Source: Methanobacteriota archaeon (GTDB taxonomy: Archaea > Hydrothermarchaeota > Hydrothermarchaeia > Hydrothermarchaeales > JAADFM01). From it: a stretch of 10,825 nucleotides of DNA. Made by a program: the position numbers and the translations under genes. The notes beneath the pieces were generated by a model. That model saw nothing but the letters and a program-made list of their open reading frames with translations, did no database searches and was not told where the DNA came from. The DNA lies in the NCBI GenBank assembly GCA_013152845.1, contig JAADFM010000047.1, forward strand, positions 1 to 10,825. Reading direction: 5' to 3'. This document shows, piece by piece, positions 1-6,567 of this stretch (within the stretch, counting starts at the first letter, position 1; each line of letters opens with the position of its first letter).

Positions 1-2
1 TT

Positions 3-260
3 TCCAACGCAAGCTCCACCCCCGAACCTTCCCCCTCTTCCCCGCAGGCGGTGGAAGGGGGGAAAGCCCCACCTGCCAATCTAACGGCCGGTACCGGGGA
101 GAAGCCTGCTCCAACCTCCCCGGCCTTTATCCCGGACGTGCCGAGGAGGAGCCCCCTCAAGACGGTGGCCATAGTCTTGGTATTCATCCTCGCCTTCTCC
201 CTGGCCTATCTCTCAACCACCCGCAGGCGGGAGAGGCGCTACAAGTGGAAGGGCAAGTAG
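3..260 (+). CDS. C-terminal end of a membrane-anchored, Pro/Ser-rich protein (5' end outside window)
   Basis: The frame is open from base 3 to the TAG at 258-260, so the GTG at 51 is probably an internal codon and the gene starts left of the window. The visible part is a Pro/Ser/Thr/Ala-rich low-complexity linker, then one hydrophobic segment (TVAIVLVFILAFSLAYL) followed by a basic tail (RRRERRYKWKGK). A disordered linker, one membrane helix and a positively charged end is the usual layout of a C-terminally anchored surface or S-layer-associated archaeal protein, with the bulk outside the cell. The functional domain is not in view, so no function can be given. Its stop lies one base from the stop of the converging RCK gene, leaving no room for a separate terminator. 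The coding end is solid; surface location is inference. Confidence 0.6.
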   Translation, partial: SNASSTPEPSPSSPQAVEGGKAPPANLTAGTGEKPAPTSPAFIPDVPRRSPLKTVAIVLVFILAFSLAYLSTTRRRERRYKWKGK

Positions 261-261
261 C

Positions 262-969
262 TCATAGCCTGGCAAGTTCCTGGAGCCTCTCGCTGGGCCC
301 AAGCAGGACCAGCACGTCCCCGTCCTCGAGTTTTGTATCAGGCGGTGGGTTGTGGAGCAGCTTCCCCTCCCTGTGGACGGCCAGGATGGACGCCTCCCGT
401 TCCGGGAACTTGAGGTCCTTTATCTGCCTGTGGTGGTAGCCGGAGTCTTTTGTCACCACCACCTTGGCAATCTCGAAGCCCTTCATGAAGGTGATGCGGT
501 CTATGAAATCCGCCACCAGGGGTTTGAGGGCCGCCCTGGCCGCCATCTTGCCCCCGATGACCGAGGGCGAGACCACCTTGGTGGCCCCCGCCTGGTAGAT
601 GCGCTGCATGGATTCCAGGCGCTCTGTCTTGACGATGATGGGCACCGAGGGGTTCAGCTCCTTGGCCATGAGGGATATGAAGGCCGCCTCGGCGTCGCTG
701 CCCACGTTGATGAGGACCGCCTTGGCATCCCCGATGCTGGCCTTGAGGAGGGTCTCCTCTGACTTGGCGTCCTCCTGGATTATCTTCTTGGTGGTCCCGT
801 CGGTGATGGCGGCGTCCTTGTACAGGACGTGAGGGGTGGCCTGGTAGAACTCGGAGACAACCTCGCGGTCCTTTTCGATGATGACGTAGCTGATTTTGCG
901 CCTGCTCAGCTCCTTGGCCACCCTCCTGCCGGTGTAGCCGAACCCGCAGATGATGACGTGGTCCTTCAC
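262..969 (-). CDS. trkA: TrkA-type RCK potassium-channel regulatory protein
   Basis: A 235-residue cytoplasmic regulator of K+ transport. Residues 1-120 form a Rossmann TrkA-N domain: the nucleotide-binding loop GFGYTGRR at 9-16 is intact, and the acidic end of strand 2 follows (YVIIEKD, near residue 32). Residues about 155-235 match a TrkA-C ligand domain ending in a typical EDGDVLVLLG strand. The start is a GTG at 967-969 sharing a GTGA overlap with the stop of the upstream channel gene (TGA at 966-968), so translation is probably coupled. Its opening residues (MKDHVIICGFG) resemble the start of the RCK domain inside the upstream channel (MKDHIVLCWF), suggesting it acts as a second RCK unit of the same channel. 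NAD(H) or ATP binding is expected from the family. Identification is firm; the pairing with the channel is inferred from the overlap. Confidence 0.88.
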   Translation of the reverse strand: MKDHVIICGFGYTGRRVAKELSRRKISYVIIEKDREVVSEFYQATPHVLYKDAAITDGTTKKIIQEDAKSEETLLKASIGDAKAVLINVGSDAEAAFISLMAKELNPSVPIIVKTERLESMQRIYQAGATKVVSPSVIGGKMAARAALKPLVADFIDRITFMKGFEIAKVVVTKDSGYHHRQIKDLKFPEREASILAVHREGKLLHNPPPDTKLEDGDVLVLLGPSERLQELARL

Positions 970-2496
970 CTCTTCTCCACCTCCCCGGCAATCCGCTCGG
1001 AAAACCTGTCCACGAAGACCCTGAGGTAGCGGTACAGGATGGTGCTGGCGTCGTAGATGAAGAGGATGGGGAGGGCCACCCCGAGGACGGACAGGGCGTT
1101 CCTTACAAGGGGCGGGCTGCCCTGGCTGAAGGTGGACAGGATGGCGAAGAAGATGGCGATACCCCCGGCATAGACTATGTCCTTGAGGGCCCTCGTGAGA
1201 CCCTTGCCGTTGGTCCCTCCGGGCAGGAGGTCGGCCAGGAGGTCTGACATGACGTTGAGGAGGACCCGGACGTCCTCCAGCATGGAGAAGGCGATGAGGC
1301 CGATGACTATCCAGACCACCAGGGGGAGGATGGTCCCGATGATTCCGCCGCCGTGGGGGATGAGCTCGGCCAGGGCGGTGATGGCCGGCATGACTACTGT
1401 AACCACCATGAAGAGGCCGAGGATGACCACCAGGTTCAGGAGGACCTTGGGCATCCTGACCCGGATTTCGTCAGCGGCCATTAGGCTCTTTGTGCGCAGC
1501 TCCTTCTCCCTCACCTCCATCTCCCTCCTGCCCATGCGGCCCTCCACCAGGCCTTTGGCCTTCCGGAGCTGCTCGTCGGTGCCCATGACCAGGAGGACGT
1601 GGTTCTCCTCAAGGCGGGTATCGGCAGTGGGGTTGGGCCGCATCTCGTCTTTCATCCATATCGCCACGATGGAGGCCCCGGTCTGGTTCCGGAAGTTGGT
1701 CTCGGCGATGGTCTTGCCTGCCACCGGGGAGTCAGCAGTCACCTGGAACTGGCCCAGGTTGATGTCCTGGAACAGGGAGATCTTGTCCAGGGGGTCGGCG
1801 GCATAGGGGGAGAGTGCGCTTTTCACCAGGGTCTGGAGGGTGATGTCCTGGGGATGGATGATGGTGTCAACGCCAATCCTCTCGAAGATGGGGATGTTCT
1901 CCCCGGCTGGCGATGACCCTGATGTCGGGGTTGAGGCTCTTGGAGGCGATGCCGGTGAAGGCGTTCTCGGAGTCCTCCCTGGAGCCGAGGATGATGGTGC
2001 GGGCGTCTTCGATGAAGGCCTTTTTGAGGGAGCGCTCCTCCCCGGGGTCCCCGTGGACATAGGGTATGTTGCGGTCCCTCAGTTTTGAGATGGCGGCCTC
2101 GTCGTTTTCTATGACGAGATAGGGTATGTCGTGTTTTATCTCTTCGATGGCCTGGTCGGTGAAGGCGTTGAACCAGCAAAGGACGATGTGGTCTTTCATC
2201 TTCCGGGTGGTCTCCACTCCCAGGGCCGAGCGGATGCCCCTCTCGATGAAGTAGCTGAAGGCAAGGGGGATGATGGTCAGCACCGCCCCCACACCCAGTA
2301 GGAGGAGGAAGAGGTCCAGGAGCCTGCCTTCCGGGGTGGTGGGGATGAGGTCCCCGTAGCCCACCGTGGTCAGGGTGACAACCACGAAGAAGAAGGAGTC
2401 GAAGAGGTCCCAGCCCTCGTACTTCATGAAGCCGTAGGTGCCGCCGACTATCAGGACGAGGATGAGAGCTACCAGACCGACGATTCCCCGGTTCAT
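966..2496 (-). CDS. TVGYGD potassium channel with RCK domain and extra C-terminal membrane block (frameshifted)
   Basis: Two frames together encode one protein of about 509 residues. Frame one (2496 to about 1905) has a membrane helix (6-22), a pore loop with the K+ filter TVGYGD at 44-49, a second helix (60-84), and an RCK N-domain from residue 101 whose glycine motif is degraded (CWFNAFTDQ instead of GxGxxG). It then runs into a false stop. The next frame continues exactly where the domain should (ENIPIFERIGVDTIIHP), through a TrkA-C domain (about 245-318) and four hydrophobic segments (about 349-375, 385-406, 438-457, 467-486). Removing one base from the C4 run at 1901-1904 restores a single frame. 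The apparent start at 2060 is only the wrong-frame shadow of the RCK domain. The ATG at 2494-2496 has a weak AGGT 6 bases upstream. The channel identity is clear; membrane helices after an RCK domain are unusual, and whether the break is real is open. Confidence 0.85.
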
Positions 2497-2517
2497 GGGT
2501 AAACCTGGATTCCCTGG

Positions 2518-2528
2518 TTATATATATC
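2518..2528. promoter_or_regulatory. TATA element in the divergent channel / PAS intergenic region
   Basis: The 57-base gap between the channel start (2496, minus) and the PAS gene start (2554, plus) contains a near-symmetric TTATATATATC. On the minus strand its centre is about 26 bases from the channel ATG, the normal TATA-to-start-site distance, so the channel mRNA may be nearly leaderless. On the plus strand the same box, or the following TTATAT (2529-2534), could serve the PAS gene with a short leader. Promoter use is inferred from spacing only. Confidence 0.5.
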
Positions 2529-2553
2529 TTATATCGGCACAAAAGGTGGTGAT

Positions 2554-2895
2554 ATGACAAGCGAGGAGATATACAAGGCCATCCTGGACCTCCTCCCATT
2601 CAGGGTGGAGTACGCAGACGAGGATATGATAGAGAGGTTCTTCAACCAGGCCTCGGTGGATTCTGGTAAGCGCAAGCCGTCGGATATCGGGCGCCACCTC
2701 TTCGACTGCCACAAGCCGGAGAGCCGCAAGATGATAGAGAGGATGTACCGCGAGTTCAGGGCCGGGCGGCGGGAGCCCTTCGTGAAGAGGAAGGTGAAAA
2801 ACGGCAGGACCAAGGTCGTTACCTGGTACCCGGCGGTGGTGGAGGGAAAGTTTAAAGGCATAGTAGAGACCATAATATACCCGGATGACATCTAG
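2554..2895 (+). CDS. small stand-alone PAS-domain protein (DUF438-type PAS)
   Basis: A 113-residue soluble protein consisting of little more than one PAS fold. The segment DIGRHLFDCHKPES (about 44-57) followed by a helix, a G-R-R turn and the strands FVKRKVKNGRTKVVTWYPAVV and GKFKGIVETI matches the PAS type found at the end of DUF438 proteins, where the pattern is G-R-x-x-F-D-C-H-x-x-x-S, then a GR-containing strand and a final strand with glutamate. Such domains sense small ligands or redox state, often as partners of other proteins; no output domain is present here. The start is well supported by AGGTGGTGAT just upstream of the ATG at 2554. It is divergent from the K+ channel genes, and its end overlaps a possible signal-peptide start at 2885. 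The ligand is unknown. Confidence 0.72.
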   Translation: MTSEEIYKAILDLLPFRVEYADEDMIERFFNQASVDSGKRKPSDIGRHLFDCHKPESRKMIERMYREFRAGRREPFVKRKVKNGRTKVVTWYPAVVEGKFKGIVETIIYPDDI

Positions 2896-3431
2896 AGCCG
2901 TGTGGGTACTCCTCCTGGTCCTGGCCGCCGGACAAGGGTGGAGGGGAGGAAGCGCAGGTTCGGGATGGGGTGGCGATGGATGTGAGAACCGACGCCTGGG
3001 CAGAAGGGGGAGATATCCCTGTGAGGTACACCTGCGACGGCCGGGACGTCTCGCCGGCGCTGGAGTGGGGTGGGGTCCCGGAGGGAACGGAGTCAATCGC
3101 CCTGGTCATGGACGACCCGGACGCACCCGCGGGCGTGTTTACCCACTGGGTCATCTATGACCTTCCCGCGGATATAACGGCCCTGGAAGAAGGTGTGCCC
3201 CGGACCGAGAGGCTCAAAAGCGGTGCGGTCCAGGGAAAAAACGATTTCCGCAAAACCGGCTACAACGGCCCCTGCCCGCCGCCCGGGAAACCCCACACCT
3301 ACAGGTTCAGGGTGTTCGCCCTGGATAAAAAGCTCGGCCTCCCTCCGGGCTCATCCAAGGCGGATGTCATGGCCGCCATGGAGGGCCATATCCTGGCCCA
3401 GGGGGAACTGACAGGCAGATACGGCAGGTAA
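2885..3431 (+). CDS. PEBP / YbhB-YbcL (Raf-kinase-inhibitor-like) protein, probably with a frame-shifted signal peptide
   Basis: From 2970 (GTG) or 2976 (ATG) to the TAA at 3429-3431 the frame encodes a complete phosphatidylethanolamine-binding-protein fold: IPVRYTCDGRDVSPALEW, the ligand-site stretch VMDDPDAPAGVFTHWVIYD, the GYNGPCPPPGKPHTYRF motif, and a final helix and strand (MEGHILAQGELTGRYGR). Archaeal and bacterial members bind small anionic ligands; a cell function is not established. Just upstream, in another frame, an ATG at 2885 opens MTSRAVWVLLLVLAAGQG, which looks like a secretion signal. Taking one base out of the G4 run at 2943-2946 joins the two into a 181-residue exported protein. 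Without this, a cytoplasmic protein from 2970 or 2976 is equally possible, but neither start has a well-placed SD. The domain is certain; the start is not. Confidence 0.85.
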
Positions 3432-3436
3432 TCTAG

Positions 3437-3468
3437 ACCGGCGTGTTGTTGTAGTGCTTGCCGAAGGG
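3437..3468. repeat. 32-bp direct repeat, left copy (orphan end of glutamate synthase gene)
   Basis: Identical base for base to 4185-4216. On the minus strand it reads codons for [10 protein letters not shown] followed by its own TAG stop (3433-3435). Just beyond it the match continues with a one-base difference in a G run (GGGGCCT here, GGGCCT at the right copy) and then fades. No gene runs into this copy, so it is a detached gene end. Confidence 0.9.
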
Positions 3469-3480
3469 GCCTAATGACCC

Positions 3481-3510
3481 ACATTTTATAAATGTTAGTA
3501 TTTACAATAC
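3481..3510 (+). promoter_or_regulatory. promoter with two adjacent palindromes for the antitoxin-toxin pair
   Basis: ACATTT-TAT-AAATGT at 3481-3495 is a perfect 6-bp-arm palindrome that contains the TATA element (TTTATAAA, 3485-3492). Two bases later, GTATT-TAC-AATAC at 3498-3510 is a second one with 5-bp arms and the same three-base centre. A start site about 25 bases after the TATA would fall near 3513, followed by AGGTGA (3516-3521) and the ATG at 3527. Palindromes over a core promoter are what self-repressed toxin-antitoxin operons usually carry; binding by this antitoxin complex is inference. Confidence 0.5.
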
Positions 3511-3526
3511 CTATCAGGTGAGCAGG

Positions 3527-3715
3527 ATGCCTGATATTATTGAGGCCAGGTATGAGGGTGGTGTATTCAAACCCTTGAAAAAGGTAGGGTTGAAGGAAGG
3601 TGAGAAGGTAATGGTCCTCAGGGAGCTAAACGTGCACGACTTTGTTTTTGGCAAAATGGACGAACGAAGGATAAAGGAGCTTGAGAACCTGTTTGAGAAT
3701 GAAGACGTTTATTGA
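3527..3715 (+). CDS. AF2212-like (DUF104) antitoxin
   Basis: A 62-residue protein whose first half, [20 protein letters not shown] then [10 protein letters not shown], is the signature of the DUF104/AF2212 family: a small beta-rich antitoxin domain found mainly in archaea and cyanobacteria, encoded just before PIN toxins. The tail ([19 protein letters not shown]) is a charged helix likely to cover the toxin's active site. The frame extends upstream to a TTG at 3458, but that part lies in the repeat and promoter. The ATG at 3527 has a good AGGTGA SD five bases upstream and begins exactly at the family start. Its last 17 bases overlap the toxin gene, so the two are translated together. Role: neutralising the PIN RNase and probably repressing the operon. 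Confidence 0.85.
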   Translation: MPDIIEARYEGGVFKPLKKVGLKEGEKVMVLRELNVHDFVFGKMDERRIKELENLFENEDVY

Positions 3716-4163
3716 CACCTCTGTGTTTATCCGGCATTATTACGGTGTTGAAAAGGCTGTAACACTTCTCGACAGGCTGATAGGCACCCAGAACTGTTTC
3801 ATTATACCTTCAGTCTATGAAGAGACCTTCTACAAACTCCTTTTCATGGAGACCCGGGAGATATTTGGCAAGACAGGGAAACACCAGATGAAAAGGAAGT
3901 TTCTAAAACATCCAGAAAAATTCGGCAATGTAAAGACCTATCTTGCGGATTTCCTCGAGGTTCTTCTTATATCCCGGATGGTAATCTGCCTGGGGGTGAA
4001 CGAGAAGATACTCTCCACTGCCAGGGAAATCTCTTTCGAGAAGGGCCTTCTTCCAAACGATGCCCTTATGGCTGCCACCTGTAAGTACTACGGAATAAAG
4101 AGGATAGCAACCTTCGATGACGATTTCAAGGGGGTAGGTTTTCTGAAAGTTGTTAGGGAATAA
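3699..4163 (+). CDS. vapC: PIN-domain toxin RNase (VapC-like)
   Basis: A 154-residue PIN-fold ribonuclease. The conserved acidic residues of the metal site are all visible: D6 in FIDTSVF, E41 or E42 in VYEETF, D121 in PNDALMAA and D140-D142 in ATFDDDF. The final strand (GFLKVV) is also typical. Family members cut specific RNAs (tRNA or rRNA) when freed from the antitoxin; the target here is unknown. A frame from 3681 (TTG) adds six residues, but the ATG at 3699 places M-K-T-F-I-D at the normal domain start. Seventeen bases overlap the DUF104 gene, and an AAGGAG lies about 20 bases upstream, inside the antitoxin. It converges on the glutamate synthase operon with 17 bases between stops. Confidence 0.88.
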   Translation: MKTFIDTSVFIRHYYGVEKAVTLLDRLIGTQNCFIIPSVYEETFYKLLFMETREIFGKTGKHQMKRKFLKHPEKFGNVKTYLADFLEVLLISRMVICLGVNEKILSTAREISFEKGLLPNDALMAATCKYYGIKRIATFDDDFKGVGFLKVVRE

Positions 4164-4180
4164 CTACCACATAAGCCCTT

Positions 4181-5028
4181 TCAAACCGGCGTGTTGTTGT
4201 AGTGCTTGCCGAAGGGCCTTGACGAGAAGGGCTTGACCTTGGTGAACTCCTTCTCCCAGATGAGTTTCTCCGGGCAGTTGAAGTGCTGGCAGAAGCGCTT
4301 GACCACGGGCCCTAGGAACTCCATGTCCTCCCGGCTCATCTCGTCCTTTACCGCATAGATGCCCAGGTACTCGTCCGGCACCTCCCCCCGGACGTAGATG
4401 ACCCCGCCGTGGATGCCGCATGCAAGGTCCTGCTGGACTGCGGGCTCCTCGGCGTTTTTTATCTTCTTGGGGTCGATGTTCTTCTTGTCGATGGGCTTTT
4501 TCGGGTCCTTTATGGCCTCCTTGAAGTCCAACCCCAGGACCACAATCCTGCCCCCGGCCATGTACTCCCCGCAGTACTGCTTGACCCTGCCGCCGTAGCA
4601 GATGACCGGGACCTGGTCCTTGAACTCCTTCATGTGGATGCCGATGCGGGAGCCCCCGTTGCCCATGATGTACATCTGGCCCCCCCGGGCCCCCATGCCG
4701 GTGATGTCCCAGGAGTCGCCGTAGACCACGATTTCCCCCGAGTTTAGGGTGTTTCCCAGCAGGTACTCGGAGCAGCCGTGGACGATGATGGTGGGCCCGT
4801 CCGCGAAGACCCCCAGGTCCAGGCCTGCATCGCCGAAGACCTCTATGGTGACGTCGTCGCCTTTGAGCCCGGCACCGATGAAGCGCTGGCCAACCACATT
4901 CTTCAGCACGATGTGCTTGTAGCCCTCCTTTACGGCCTCTCCCGGTTCACATCCCTGTAGTAGAGCTTGCACCCGTCTGGGCAGGCGTTGATTTCGATGG
5001 TCTTGGTCTTCTGTTTTGCCCTGGCCAT
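4181..5028 (-). CDS. gltB: glutamate synthase GXGXG (alpha-subunit domain 3) protein, frameshifted near its start
   Basis: Encodes the right-handed beta-helix domain that in bacterial GltB forms the structural C-terminal part; in archaea it is a separate subunit of glutamate synthase. Repeats of the G-x-x-G-x-G type are seen throughout (VVGQRFIGAGLKGDDVTIEV, NTLNSGEIVVYGDSWDITG, GARGGQMYIMGNGGSRIG). A later lysine-rich insert (about DPKKPIDKKNIDPKK) precedes a CGIHGG turn and a C-terminal extension. The longest single frame begins at 4972 (GTG) with no family-like start. An ATG at 5026-5028, one base after the stop of the upstream FMN gene, opens MARAKQKTKTIEINACPDGC then KLYYRDVNR, the expected N-terminus. 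Adding one base at the CCGGG at 4941-4945 joins the parts into about 282 residues. The 3' end carries the 32-bp repeat. The family is clear. Confidence 0.85.
4185..4216. repeat. 32-bp direct repeat, right copy (functional end of glutamate synthase gene)
   Basis: Identical to 3437-3468. Here it forms the real 3' end of the GXGXG subunit gene, coding the end of [11 protein letters not shown]; the stop differs (GTT TGA here, GTC TAG at the left copy), showing that the two copies part exactly at the end of the coding region. Confidence 0.9.
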
Positions 5029-5029
5029 C

Positions 5030-6562
5030 TCACTCACTCTCCCTGCCTATGCGGTCCCCGGCATGCTTGACCCCCAGGATTTCGGCCTCCAGGGGGTTGG
5101 GCCCAACGTACCTCAGCCGGTCCCGGTTGCCCACGAAGGACTCCACGGCGTCGATGCCCATGGTGCCCAGGACCTCTTCCAGGTCGTGGTTCCAGGCCCG
5201 CAGGAGGTTTGCCACCCGGCGGGTGCCCCAGTCGATGTCGATGCGGTTGCCCAGGGCCGGGTTGCCGGTGGCAATACCCCAGGAGCAAAGCCCCGTGGTG
5301 CACTGCTGGCACATGCGGCACCCGAGGGCGATGAGGGGTGCGGTGCCTATCATGGCCACGTCAGCGCCCAGGGCGATGATCTTTATCATGTCCGAGGATG
5401 AGCGTATCCCGCCCCCGGCCACCAGGGTGATTTTGTGGCGGATCTTCTCCTGGCGCAGGTGCTGGTCCACCGAGGCGATGGCCAGCTCGATGGGGATGCC
5501 GGCGTTGTCCCGGATGACACGCGGTGCTGCGCCGGCCCGGAAGCCGTCGATGGTCATGAAATCCGCGTTGGCCCGGACGATGCCGGAGGCTATGGCTGCC
5601 ACGTTGTTCACCGCCGCTATCTTGACCCCCACCGGCACCTGGTAGTCGGTGGCTTCATGGAGGGCGGCGATGAGGGTCTTCAGGTCCTCGATGGAGTAGA
5701 TATCGTGCTGGGGGTTGGGCGAGAGGGCGTCGGTGCCCAGGGGTATGCCCCTGGTCTCGGAGATGAGCTGGGTCACCTTCTCCCCAGGCAGCTGCCCGCC
5801 GTGGCCGGGCTTGGCGCCCTGGCCGATCTTGATCTCCAGGGCACCGGTCTCGAGATAATCGGTGTTTATGCCGAAGCGGCCCGAGGCCACCTCGCCGATG
5901 AGGCTCTTCTTGAAAGGGTAGTGGTCCTTGTGCAGCCCGCCCTCCCCGGTGCCCATCATGGTGCCCACCTCGTGGACGGCCCGGTACATGGAGGTGATCG
6001 AGTTGTAGCTTAAGGACCCCAGGGACATGTGGCCTATGATGAGGGGCATGGAGAGCACGGCGTTGGCGGGCAGGTCGTCCAGCTCGTATTTCCCGCCCCT
6101 CTTCCTTATGGACAGCCGCTCGGGCTTTCTGCCCAGGTAAGTCCTGGTCTCCACCGGCTCCCTCAGGGCGTCGATGGCCGGGTTGGTGACCTGGCAGGCG
6201 TCCCAGACCAGGTAGTCGAAGACCATGGGGTAGGGCCGGTCGTTGCCCATGCCCGACAGCAGGACAGCCCCGGTCTTGGCCTGCTCCACGATGGACCGGA
6301 TGTGGTAGGGGGTCCAGACCGGATGGGGGGCGAACTCCACCTTGTGGCGGTGGATCTCGATGGCGTCCGCCGGGCAGAAGGTGGTGCAGCGCTGGCAGGC
6401 CACGCAGTTCTCCGGGTGCAGCACTATGGGGCGGTCCTGCTCCTTGTCGAAGATGATGCAGTTGTAGGTACAGTTGGTGCCGCAGCGGCCGCACTTTATG
6501 CACTTGTCGTAGTCGATTATGGTCTTGAACCGGGGGAATCTCCTGTCCTGGGCCTTGACCAT
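5030..6562 (-). CDS. gltB: ferredoxin-FMN glutamate synthase (archaeal GltB domain 2)
   Basis: The catalytic glutamate synthase subunit: 2-oxoglutarate plus ammonia (tunnelled from the amidotransferase) plus two electrons gives glutamate, on FMN. Residues 15-70 are a ferredoxin module with two [4Fe-4S] motifs, C21-x2-C24-x2-C27-x3-C31 and C53-x2-C56-x2-C59-x3-C63. The rest is the FMN TIM-barrel: MPLIIGHMSLGSLS, IKIGQGAKPGHGGQLPGEKV, VGVKIAAVNNVAAIASG, LVAGGGIRSSSDMIKIIALGADVAMIGT, then the C415-x2-C418-x2-C421-x4-C426 iron-sulfur site. The archaeal form carries its own ferredoxin domain and no GltD. An upstream GTG (6571) overlaps the preceding stop as GTGA, but I prefer the ATG at 6562 because GAGGTGAT lies four bases before it. 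Length is about 510 residues, complete. Cytoplasmic. Confidence 0.93.
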   Translation of the reverse strand: MVKAQDRRFPRFKTIIDYDKCIKCGRCGTNCTYNCIIFDKEQDRPIVLHPENCVACQRCTTFCPADAIEIHRHKVEFAPHPVWTPYHIRSIVEQAKTGAVLLSGMGNDRPYPMVFDYLVWDACQVTNPAIDALREPVETRTYLGRKPERLSIRKRGGKYELDDLPANAVLSMPLIIGHMSLGSLSYNSITSMYRAVHEVGTMMGTGEGGLHKDHYPFKKSLIGEVASGRFGINTDYLETGALEIKIGQGAKPGHGGQLPGEKVTQLISETRGIPLGTDALSPNPQHDIYSIEDLKTLIAALHEATDYQVPVGVKIAAVNNVAAIASGIVRANADFMTIDGFRAGAAPRVIRDNAGIPIELAIASVDQHLRQEKIRHKITLVAGGGIRSSSDMIKIIALGADVAMIGTAPLIALGCRMCQQCTTGLCSWGIATGNPALGNRIDIDWGTRRVANLLRAWNHDLEEVLGTMGIDAVESFVGNRDRLRYVGPNPLEAEILGVKHAGDRIGRESE

Positions 6563-6567
6563 CTCTA

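Larger units (their letters stand above)
3437..4216. mobile_element. candidate toxin-antitoxin cassette inserted in the 3' end of the GXGXG glutamate synthase gene
   Basis: A 780-base unit made of two perfect 32-bp direct repeats with a complete promoter-antitoxin-toxin module between them. Both repeats encode, on the minus strand, the last residues of the glutamate synthase subunit ([10 protein letters not shown] plus a stop). The left copy, no longer attached to a gene, sits one base from the PEBP stop, the spacing expected of the original convergent gene end. The right copy now ends the working gene. Carrying a replacement gene end is typical of integrated elements with att-like sites, but no integrase is present. 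The inner DNA is A/T-richer than its flanks. The duplication is seen directly; mobility is inference. Confidence 0.45.

Noticed and set aside
1896..1910. Programmed frameshifting in the channel gene
   Set aside because: No slippery heptamer plus downstream structure that I can make out, and similar one-base breaks occur at G/C runs elsewhere in the window; error or mutation is simpler.
1914..2060. Separate gene start at 2060 for the C-terminal channel part
   Set aside because: The first 50-odd residues are a Pro/Ser-rich wrong-frame reading of the RCK domain, which is well conserved in the other frame.
3458..3526. Antitoxin starting at the TTG at 3458 (85 residues)
   Set aside because: The extra part lies in the direct repeat, the TATA box and the palindromes; the ATG at 3527 has the SD and the family start.
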